From: Branchiostoma lanceolatum
Taxonomy: Eukaryota; Chordata; Leptocardii; Amphioxiformes; Branchiostomatidae
DNA length: 64,000 bases
Reading direction: 5' to 3'
Assembly: GCF_035083965.1 (NCBI RefSeq)
Contig: NC_089724.1
Span: 7,480,501 to 7,544,500, forward strand
The position numbers and the translations under genes are program-made. The first letter of the stretch is position 1; each line of letters opens with the position of its first letter. Below, one piece after another: positions 47,401 to 57,500 of this stretch. Under the pieces are notes generated by a model. The model ran no database searches. It was given only the letters and a program-made list of their open reading frames with translations, and was not told the DNA's origin.

Positions 47401-49423
47401 GCATTGAATATATGTTAGTATTGCTATCTTTATTGCTAATGAGAAAATCTGAAATGTATGCAACCTCTGCCCTTAGTCGTGCTGGGACAACATCTCCCTC
47501 TGGCTGAAGAATCACATCATCGTCATCGGGATTGTCGGACTGGCCGTTTGCCTCGTGCAGGTTTGTTGACATTCCATTGTAATCTCTTGTATATTAACTG
47601 CAGCTTCATCATCTTTTTTTCTAGTCCATTGTATTGAATCTGATGAGAGCTTCTAGTATACTTGTATTTGGATCTGTAAGGTGAGACCGCGTTTTCTTTT
47701 GAATCGAAGAGTATATCGTCAACAAAATTGTGACTTGGGCTGTTTTGCAAAGAATGTTCTATCCGGCATTTTTAACTCACTGGGGGCTGTAATTGTCAAC
47801 CCTATACATATGGTGTTTTCATTTTCAAGGAATATCCAGCAGTATTGAATTCATGTTAAAAATGAGAGCCCCATATGTCAAAGGGTCGAAGAGTTTTCAT
47901 CAACATAATTGTGACTTGAGATATTTTGCAAAGAAGGCTCTACCAAGTTTTTACTGACTTGGGTCAGTAATTGTCAATTCTATACACGTGGTGTTCTAAT
48001 TTTCAAGAAATAGTTAACACTTGTTATCGATAGCAAGGTTTTCATCAACTCAACTCTTTGGTCTTAAAGGAATATCAAGCCAGTTAGTTAGTTAGTCATA
48101 AAAGAGTTGGACCCCCCCCCCCTACACTCTCTACATATGCATGATGTTCCTTATAATGTCTTGTAGTGTCTGGGCATCTATTGTGGAGTCAAGCTGAGCC
48201 TACAGTACGGCAATGGTGATGATCAGTTCCTGTCACGCCTCAAGTCCCCAATAAAAATCAAGAAAGCAAAGAAAGACGTTCCCCTTCAGTCCGTTACTAC
48301 ACCCAAGGACGAGGGGGAATCGTTGGTGAAGGAAAAAGAAAAAGACCAACCCCCGCCGAAAGAGCCTGAGGTCGAGGCGGCGGTGACGCCGAAAGAGACC
48401 GAGCCATCTGTACCGGCGGAAGAGACCGAGCCCTTGTCGCCACCGGCGGAAACTGCCGAGGCGAAGGAGAACGAAGCATGACACCGGTGCGCGTCGAGTT
48501 CAAGAGTGTCCTTCTGCATCTCTTGCCAACCCTTTTTGCTAGAAACCTTAGCTTTCGCCTGCTTAGCTCTAGAACAAGCTTTGCCTTAGTCCCCTGCGCT
48601 GTCCCTGTGTGGTGTCATCTCAGATGCCGTGGACTTGTTGATGCTCCCATTTGTAGACCAGTTCTTCTTTTTAAATAACGGCACTGTCGTCTTATCTGCT
48701 GTTGTGTGGCTTCATCCTTTGCGTGCTCTGCACTGAGATTTCTGTTTTCAAATAACCAACAGATCCAGGCAGATCCATCAAGCAACAATGATGATCGAAT
48801 TTTTAAGAATCATTTTCATCATGAACACTCATCCATGTGTGTTGATCATGATGATAGTGTTGTTGATTCTGTGATGTGACATTTGATGATGCACTGATTG
48901 TGTAATCTGAGTAATACTTTACCACTTGTTGATAATCTTACTTGATTGTACTCCTGTCAATGATCATCGTTTATATCTGCAACAATACAGCCACGTTATT
49001 CCATGTTTGTCAGCGGCCATAATCAGGATGATCTGGTCACTGCAAAACTGTTCTGATGCAATAGTGATCAAACAAACGTGCCATTGATTCTGATGATTTA
49101 TGAATCAGTGTATTAGGTCATGACCGTTAACATTATGAATGAGAGAGAGATGAGCAATTTTGATTTGTGAATTAAGCAATTGTGTAGTACTTATTTTGCT
49201 GATAAATCGATCATTACCATTGTCATATAATCCCAATTTTCTTGCTATACAACATAAGAATATCAATTGTTATGTTTTGGCGTAGAAGTCTATGCTGTTG
49301 GCAATGTTGCTGTTATTGTTGGACGAAACATGATTGTTGATACCTTCTTTTCCCCAGCTTACTGGAATTGTTGCCGGTGTCATCTTCATCCGCCGACTGA
49401 AGAAGAAAGCTGTAGTTGTGTGA
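41993..49423 (+). CDS. TSP6: tetraspanin with two alternative last exons, 244 or 327 aa
   Basis: Shared exons are 41993-42049, 43897-44091, 44750-44824, 45945-46049, 46791-46943 and 47477-47560, all phase 0. The last exon is either 48167-48481 (long tail) or 49358-49423 (short tail); both read in frame from exon 6. The N terminus MAASNMIRYFLFAFNFFCW is 19 residues and lacks the Cys pair. Exon 2 gives IWLRVDPG and [14 protein letters not shown]3 has FLLEVIAG. The LEL exon is long (51 codons), with MDCCGL, SCPCPID and KC, then SC before TM4, six cysteines. The donor after exon 6 is CAG|GTTTGT, weaker than most. The ATG context CAAGATGGCGGC matches the TISU consensus exactly. This is the last + strand gene of the array and faces TSP7. 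Confidence 0.92.
44127..44288 (+). mobile_element. Family H short element, TSP6 intron 2
   Basis: Homologous in inverted orientation to 54357-54560 (shared AAGTCAACCGTACACAC and GCCGCATAGTTCCC). It is flanked by ACTGTTTGTTTGTTTG-type direct repeats at 44108-44126 and 44289-44307. Confidence 0.65.
44291..44440 (+). repeat. TTTG and ATTG tetranucleotide repeats, TSP6 intron 2
   Basis: (TTTG)n follows the family H element directly, then (GATT)n. The TTTG run probably comes from its target repeat. Confidence 0.8.
45755..45883. mobile_element. Fold-back element (family B subtype), TSP6 intron 3
   Basis: A 129-bp inverted repeat ending TCTGCTTGGAGATTA. Flanks ATCTTATGC and GTCTTTTGC match at 7 of 9. 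It lies 61 bp before exon 4. Confidence 0.65.
46553..46708 (-). repeat. SINE (family S) lacking its B-box, TSP6 intron 4
   Basis: It retains GGCGTAACGGCAGGG and the 3' part, with a deletion over the B-box. It ends 82 bp before exon 5. Confidence 0.65.
46963..47185 (+). mobile_element. TA-type MITE (family A), TSP6 intron 5
   Basis: CCCCCATTCCATTAGAACAG at the left and a diverged right end. It starts 20 bp after exon 5. Confidence 0.72.
47712..48012 (+). repeat. Tandem duplication, TSP6 intron 6
   Basis: Two diverged units about 180 bp apart (AATTGTGACTTGGG and AATTGTGACTTGAG, TTTTGCAAAGAA). Confidence 0.65.
48167..48481 (+). CDS. TSP6 alternative last exon with long charged tail
   Basis: An open frame of 104 codons plus TGA follows the acceptor TCTTGTAG|TG. 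It begins CLGIYCGVKLSLQY, a plausible second half of TM4 in phase with exon 6. It then becomes a hydrophilic tail rich in Lys, Glu and Pro, with repeated TPK-E and PAEETEP-like units and a basic stretch KIKKAKK near the membrane. The frame is open for its whole length and has tetraspanin-like hydrophobicity at the expected place, which supports real coding. No AATAAA or ATTAAA was seen between 48482 and 49357, so transcripts using it may run through to the later poly(A) site or use a variant signal. Confidence 0.72.
   Translation, partial: CLGIYCGVKLSLQYGNGDDQFLSRLKSPIKIKKAKKDVPLQSVTTPKDEGESLVKEKEKDQPPPKEPEVEAAVTPKETEPSVPAEETEPLSPPAETAEAKENEA
49358..49423 (+). CDS. TSP6 alternative last exon with short tail
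   Basis: A 66-nt exon after a strong acceptor (TTCTTTTCCCCAG). It encodes LTGIVAGVIFIRRLKKKA plus three Val and TGA. Its length and form (end of TM4, then a short basic tail) match the last exons of the other array members, so it is probably the ancestral ending. The terminal Val-Val-Val could suit a hydrophobic PDZ-type ligand, which is speculation. ATTAAA at 50136 and AATAAA at 50307 follow. Confidence 0.8.
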   Translation, partial: LTGIVAGVIFIRRLKKKAVVV

Positions 49424-50306
49424 AGTTCTGTTGCTTAGGAACATGCCGAGAAATCCACATCATCAGTATAAGTTTTAGACAACGTAGTCATTAATACATC
49501 TTGAACAGTAGGCTAGTGTTTCTTTTAAACCTTGGATGCTTTAGAGATGGTTATTGTTCTCTTGCTCTTGAGTTTGTCAGTGCTTTTGCTTAAGTTTTTA
49601 TATCCTGGCGTTGCTTCGCATTTTGTTTCATTTTCCATTTGAACTCCGGTATTGCATTGGCCCACAGCTTGTTTCTTTCAACGCGTGCGTCAGAACACGG
49701 CGTATCCAGCCACTCTAGAAGAGAGGTATAACTAAAGATTCTAAATGGTAATGCTTCTCCTCCTTTCTTGTATTACCTGTCATGAATTGTAAACCACATT
49801 TCTAGATGTCCTATAGATAAAGCTATGTCTATTTCTGGCACTCTTCGATTTCTATGGTTATGGTAGATGGGTGAAACGATAAAACACAAATTGATACTAG
49901 TAGGTAGAAGTATCATCACCAGCCTCGTTTTGGTGCATGACTCCGAGCTGACCCGGAAAATTAAAGATGGCCGCCGTAATTGGCAAGGGGTTTGTTTGTA
50001 TACCACGGGTTTGCAGTTTTTAGAGGTTGTCGCCTGTATGCAGTATAGGGGTTGAAATAGCATCAGTCGGTTATTCTGTATCGTGAAGATTGTGCTTTCT
50101 GTTATTTCCTACCTTAGAGAAACGGCTGTTTTTTTATTAAAGTCTATTTAGAATCATTGTAATTTCCATAGCCTTGTATATAAACTTTAGAAAGACAAGC
50201 ATTGTCTGTTCAGTTCGCCACATCTTGTAACAGTTCTTACCAATTGCAGTACTCATTATCACCACTAGTAGTCAAATCCTTCACTATGTTTCTGGCAGAA
50301 TTAGAT

Positions 50307-50312
50307 AATAAA
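50307..50312 (+). terminator. Candidate poly(A) signal, TSP6
   Basis: AATAAA about 0.9 kb past the short-tail stop; ATTAAA at 50136 is an alternative. Confidence 0.35.
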
Positions 50313-50787
50313 TAGGTTCTTTAAGGCTGTGTTTTGATTGCTTTCTGAGGAATGCGAGTGGTCTAATAGAGTATTTTTAGTATAGATATAGTAATACATG
50401 TAATTCCCCCTTCGACAATCACAATGCTGGATCATAAACGACATAAGAAGGACAAATGAACTGACAGTGCCATTACTATTTATTTATTCATACAGCTCCA
50501 AGACAATGTTAAAAGTATACTGAAACATCTAGGATAATACCTGTTAGAAAAAGATTTACTTATGGCTTGGAGACGATCTTTGATAACTGTAATTTTTACA
50601 TTAGCAATAGAGTATGAAAGGAAGAACATTTCTCACAACATTCACGTCGTCCTACAAGTAACTACACGAAAGACATGTACCCCACAGCTAAATGTACCGA
50701 TGCTATTACATGTATACAGAAAAAATACTTACAACTAAAGGAAATACTAGAAAAGTTGCAATGTGGTCATTCAGCAAAATTAACCAC

Positions 50788-50793
50788 TTTATT
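50788..50793 (-). terminator. Candidate poly(A) signal, TSP7
   Basis: TTTATT on the plus strand (AATAAA on the minus), about 760 bp beyond the TSP7 stop. It lies in the short space between two converging genes. Confidence 0.3.
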
Positions 50794-51522
50794 CTTTAGT
50801 CTATCAATACTATTGATTGTGTTCCCACTAAAATATTTGGCCTGAAACCCTTGATATTTTTTAATCGAACCGTACAGTTATCCTAATCATGTTTATAACC
50901 CGCTAGCAGAAAAGAAAAGAAATGAAAATAATAATGACACTTCGAAACTAAACTAATAAGATGTGAATTAAAAACCCATCAACCATATCTTACAACATTC
51001 TACATTGGTTGCAAAGAAGCTGGATAACAATGATATATATTCTTATATTCAGGAGATAATATATATATTCAATGTAACCTGAAGATACATAATCATTATG
51101 TACTTGAGCTATGCAGTTTCTAACCTAATTATTCATCAAAGAACAATGCCCATTACATTTCCCTCTAGATATTTGCAAAATAAAACGTCACAAGCTACGC
51201 CATGTTTCCATTTTACCTGACTACTAGATTAATATAAATGTAATATTTACACAGAGAATTCGCATGTGTCCTGAGCAAACACACTGTACCAAAAAAGGAT
51301 AGTAAATCTTGATGACTACATCTATTGATATTGATACTATGCGTAACAACTGTCATTATTCCCATCATACTTGATGTGAACTGATTAGCTTCATTATAAT
51401 TGATGCGAAAGGTTCTTCCTTAGAAGTCCAGGAAGACTTCGATCACATATCTAATCATGGATTTCTCTCCTAAAACATCAAGTATCCTTGCTACTGCCAT
51501 GTTGGAGAAATTGCCGACAGAA

Positions 51523-51565
51523 TGACGTACTTCCGCTACATGACGTACTTCCGCTACATGACGTA
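51523..51565 (+). repeat. 18-bp tandem repeat over the TSP7 stop
   Basis: TGACGTACTTCCGCTACA at 51523-51540 and 51541-51558, then a partial third unit. It covers the stop codon. Confidence 0.85.
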
Positions 51566-54500
51566 GCCTTCCTCATCTCTCCAGCGTCTTACAAGCGTAC
51601 AGGCACCTATAATGGCTAGTACCTGTAGGGACAGATAGAAATGCATTACTAACCGCTCAAAATTCGTTTTTGGTGCATTGGTGCACCTAACCTAAAAACT
51701 TCGGTGCACAGAAATGATTTTGGTTGCATAACATTAAAAATAAAGTAGACTATAAGCAGAACGTATTCGAAACTCTACTGCCTTTCAATTTCAATCTGAA
51801 ATTTTATAGCTAACTTTTTTAAGTAATACATCAAACAAAAACAAGGGTAATATCACTTTTTCCAATACTTAAATTCCAAAAAACATTTTGTATCCTTGTG
51901 TACAATATTGCCTCTACCATATAGCCTACAAACATATTTAGGTGCACTGGTGCACCAACAGTAAAAAGAAAAAAAAATAGGTGCACACAATTTTGGGTGC
52001 ACGTGCGCCCAGTATTTCGAGCCCTGATTATTAAACATAATAGAAAACGTTTATATGCAATAACATGTATTCAGTAGCTAATAACTTCTATCATTTGTTC
52101 CAAGATATAATACATATATATGGTATTTTGATATAAAACCAGTATTAACATAGGACAGCGATTAAGGACAAGGCAAGAGATAGTACTGGGAAAGGGAAGA
52201 AACGACAAAGGGAGTTAACAACGAAATAAAATTTGAAGGACAAAATAATGTTCGATGAAAAGGAAGACGTACCTGCAGTATGCATATGACCATCAGGATT
52301 CCTCCAATGACGTACATGTATTTCCCGACGAAGGCTGAAAACTCATCAACGCATGGCTGGAATAGATTTTAAAAAAGCCTTTATTATCAGTTACATAAAC
52401 AATATTCCCTTCTTACAGTCAGATCTTATGATTCTGACCTTAGAGTTGCGACCTAATGCCTTATATTATGCTTCGTGTCCTTGAAAACGGTTCAAATATG
52501 TCTATGGATCAATGTAAATTTAGTTTCTTTCTGCCACTGAAAACTAGCTTAGTCTAGCTTACAGTATACAAAACAAGCTGTTAGGTGATCCAAACTTACG
52601 TCACTTGTTACTGGAATCAGAAGCTGTCAAAACCAAAAATCAAAAGTGTAGCACGTCTAGAACAAAATATACAGAAACCGGAAGTTTTGCTGCAGTGCCA
52701 AGGTCAGCCTCCAGGAGGCTTACAATTGACATTTACCTTCGTCTTTCCAAGACATACCTACCAAATATCATCACAATCCATTAAGAGGTTCTTAAGATAT
52801 GCTGAATACGTATACAGATATCCGGAAACAAAAACAAGCAAACATATTACAAGCAAACAAACAACAAACATACACACACACTCAGAAACACGCCAAAAAC
52901 TATACCTCTATTTTTCATGGAGGTTACAATGGCGCTGCTCACCTTGTAGACGTAGATCTGGTTACGGTTTTCGCCGTGCGGCAAACATTCTCTGTCCCGC
53001 TCGGGTTCCTCGAGGATGCACAGGCAGGTGGCACGTGACTCGCTGCCCAGGGGGTCCCTCCAGTCGTCTTTGCTGTTCAGACCACAGCACGTCAGCTGAA
53101 AGAAGCCAAGGAAAGCGACCATGATACTAATGTTATTTGTTTGTTTATTTATTTTACCGGGGGGGATACATATCGTCTAAAAGTCGTTTCTAATTGTTCC
53201 ATGGGCTATACACTAACAAAAGTAACTGAAAACGTTACGCAAATTACTAAATGATACAAAACCAAAATAACATATACTGTACCACGTACATAACACCATA
53301 CTTACTAAGTAAATGAAACAATGGCATAACCTTTCATAATATAACGTGGAATATAATAGAACGAATGGAATCAGGATTGAGTTTATATACCATTATTATG
53401 TTTTTGTTTGAGATAAAAGGAAGATAGAAATGCTGATCAAAAAGTTAATTCTAGGCCTGTCTCTAACTGTCTGAGTATCCATAAATATTACTAGTATCTT
53501 CTTCACATGAGCCTACCCCTTACTCCATCGACTATCTGTCTCAAATGCATCGATCCTGTTGCCAATCACCTTTCAGATTTCAGTCTGTTAAGTTTAATAA
53601 ATAAAAATAAAAAGATTAAAAAAATTATCTAGATTTAGGCCATATAGTTTTTTTTCTATGAACATCCTCTGGGAACCCCAAAGCGGATGCGTGCGTGCGA
53701 ATAAAAAAAAATCTTTGTCCAAAAAGCTATAATAATAATGGTGCATTCAGTTCAAACTAGAAAAAATGCATTCATTCTGAAATCTACGTAGTTAGAAAAG
53801 TTCAACAAATGACTAACGCCCAGTGTATGGTATACCAAAATAAAGGTTCTTCATTTTGTTCTTTAAAACCTTCTTCTTTGACTTTGAAATTGGCATTCCG
53901 CGACCCTACCTTAACGCTTTCCGAAATAATTTTTCTTGGAATCTAAAGCTTGCATTTTCTCATTTTGCAGCTGCTTTTTACGATTTTCAGCAAAGCCAAA
54001 AAGGCACGAAAACTGATGCATGAGCAGATGTGATCCATGTCATCAAATCAACATGGCCGTATCAATATTTACATATTTCCTGAGATCGTTACTCACGTGT
54101 TCTTGCCAGAAGATCAGGAAGCTCTTGTAGCTTTCGTCGAATCTCTCCAAGGAAGTCCGCTGCCGCAGCTGGCGCTCAAAGATGTCGCCGATCCAAATCT
54201 TCATCTGTCAACGTGCAAAAAGCAATCATTTATATCTGCTTATTTAGCAATTTTGTCTTCTTGTTGAAAAACAACATTCTTATCAAACTGTTGCTTAGTT
54301 TGTGGATTAGTTGATTAATTGCTAGCCTTCACGGTATAATCATTTAAGGTGTAAAGTAGGCAAATAGTAGTGGACTGAGTTCAGTAGGCAAAAAGTAGTG
54401 GATTCGAGCCCTAAACCATCGAGAAAGCCATATACACAAGGCGAAACTAGTCGGTGTGGGCTTGAATAAAGTTCGGGAACTATGCGGCTACAGCGTCTTT

Positions 54501-57500
54501 TCTGAAGTTGTGGCGTGTGTACGGTTGACTTGGGGTATATGTAGTCCACTACCTTTTGCCATTCAAGGTGTAAAGGTTGACATTGTACATATAATTTACC
54601 ACAACTTTGCATAATTGTCATTGAAAGGCTGGGAAACTTGAAAACCCTCATTTTTCTCGCACATTCTCGCGAGAACACTCACCTGGCCTGCATACACGAG
54701 CATCAGGATACCGACCACGATCTGAACCAGCAGCATGAGCCCATTGACGACGGCAAACTGTGGATTTAAAGCAAAATACGTCAAAATCAACGACGTTTCT
54801 GTCCATTGAGCCTAATATCAAGAGCATAGTGATATCAAGAGTGTGGTATATGGTTTTATTAGCGGTTCATTTGCTACGTTCTCAATTCCTTACGTACGAT
54901 TCAGACAGAACAACTTTTAAAGCAAAATACGTCGAATCAACGACGTTTCTGTCCAGTAAGCCTGGTAACAAGAGCATGGTGTGGTATGTGGTTACATAAC
55001 AGTTCATTTTCTACATTTCTAATTCATTACGTACGATTCAGAGAGAACAAATTTTAGAAAGACTACACTTTAAACCGAATACTCTAGATAAAAAAAGAAT
55101 ACCGATATAGCTACTGATATTTGAATATTCACGGTACATAAAAGTAACATTTAGAAACAGAATATCAAAACAAAATGAGGAAGAAAAAATGCATGAACCA
55201 TTTACAGTATGAATGCATGTATATTGCATGTGTTCTCTCCCGGCCTGGAAGGGTACTAGTAGCTGGCTCTTAGAGTCTTAGTCAGACAGCTAAAAGAGAG
55301 AGTTGTACTCCAATAAATTCCAATGAGGCTATGTTGATTTGATCATATGGATGACATCCGCGCGCGCATCAATATTTCTCCGCTAAAAAAAGGTTTCGGC
55401 CATACTGTAAATCGTACAAAGCAGCTGCAAAATGAGAAACAATTGCTGTATATTGCCCTAAAAAATCATTACGGAAAACGGATACTAATATCAAATAATG
55501 GCCAAGTCAATTCTAAAGTCAAAGATTAACAAAACTGAAGAATTTATTACCTGGTATATATACCATACTCTGTGTGTAAGTTTTGTTCATCATTCCTGAC
55601 CACGTAAATTTCATAATGAAGGCAACTTTTGTTTTTGCCGAACTTTTTTTTTTGCACCCTCGCGGCAGTCTTTAGCTTAGGGTTTATAGGGGATGTCATC
55701 CATCTAATCAAATCAACACGGCATAACGTGGCCAAAATGACATGGAAGCATCTACACTTGACAGTAATTTTTGACAAGTTAAGACAACGTAGCGCTCAAG
55801 TATCTTACCGTTGTGAGCATGCACTTGTGGGAGGAGGCGGCCCCGCAGCAGCCGCAGAAGGTGATGATCATGAGGTACGCGCCCAGGGCCATGAGACAGA
55901 ACACCGGGATGTACATCTCCTCCGAGATGGGGTAGCCTCGGATCATGCGGTAGTACTCGAAACGAAACGTCAGCCCCGCGCATAGGAACAGGGCACCTAT
56001 CAGCTGAAAAGTAAAGAAAAAATACACATGTGATCATGTGTTACATTATTTAATCTATTAAACAAATTTTAAGAATTAAACTTTAGGACAATGACAACTT
56101 TATTGTATGTATATCCATGCCCCATTGGGGCTAAATGCAGTAACCTACTAAATAGAAGCAAGAGAGCTATAGTGAAACTGTGATATGTTTATCTCTACCA
56201 ATAGTTCACACGCGTCTTCTCTCTTCTTGAAACGTGTGTAGACGAAAAGTGTTATCATAATAGTATCTGAGAAAATAAGACGGGTTTTAAATGGAACTAT
56301 TGTTATGTAGACGTATAGATTATTTGACCACAAGGTGTATTCAAAACATACTTATAAGATAAGTATATATTTAGTAACATCGCATTACATGTTCAGTTCA
56401 AGCTTAAGCATTCAAAGGAATTCGTAAGTTTCCGTACTTCCAGCAGAGCCGCAAATACTAGGAGCTTGTTTGTTTCAATGACTGTAATCAAAATCAGCTG
56501 TTGCACGCAATGTCATCATTCCGATTCAAAAAGATTTGAAGGTTCCCTCCTCATATTCACTATCTTTAGTCAAGCAGCATAAATAATAGATAACATGGTA
56601 GCGAGGCACTTAGAATAGGAACCTATCTATTCAATTCCGCGGCTTACACTATACTAAACGTTGACATTACACAAATGGCAGAAATACAATACAGAAAAAC
56701 AAAAACATGAAATGCCATATTCTTTCGTAAAGTATATATCTCCCCAAACATAAATTGTTAAAACGTCGATTTTTCTTCCATAACATCTGGAAGCATCCTC
56801 ATAAACGTGGGGAGGAATACAACGTGACATTTATAAAGACTACTGTCGGACAAAGATCATGCTAACGGCATCGTTTAGTGTAAAACGTGTCTATAAGCAC
56901 GTATATTGATGTACAGAGTTCCACCGAATGACCCACGGTACCAGTCTGAGTCTGAGCCAGCTGTAGACAGTGTTGTTACATCGCCTAAGGCGAATTCCTT
57001 TTGTTGGCCCGCCATGTTGGAATTCAGTTTGGCTGTCCGCCATTTTGGATAAGGGGTGACTTCGAGGGTATGATAGTGATTCATAGTTTATTCTTCCATG
57101 TAGACAATGCCGGACCACGACACATGTGGAAATTAACGGGGTCAGCTACACTGCAAAACGGCCAGCAGTAGACCAACCAAATGGGAATCTCTTGCCAGTT
57201 TTAATATACTGTTAGTCCAAACAGTCAGTTAAAGACACTGTCAGACTACCAATCCACTATCTGTCCAACTGAATGTATACTGTTAAAAGAGAATACATCG
57301 ATAGGTTGTCCATAAGTCGACGGTAAAAAATTATTTCCGTTGCCTTTATGGTATAGAGCACGTAACCACTGTTAAGACTGAAACATTTGTATTCAAAGCT
57401 TTTCTCATTGTGGTGTTAATTACTTCGTAATAGACATAAAAGCATGTGCCAATCTAGATCAACAGATCTGGAATGTAAAGTAAGATGAGTTTAGTAATTT

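Larger units (their letters stand above)
49424..51553. other. Convergent TSP6/TSP7 3' interval
   Basis: The two 3' UTRs run toward each other here. No repeat or gene recognised. Confidence 0.55.
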
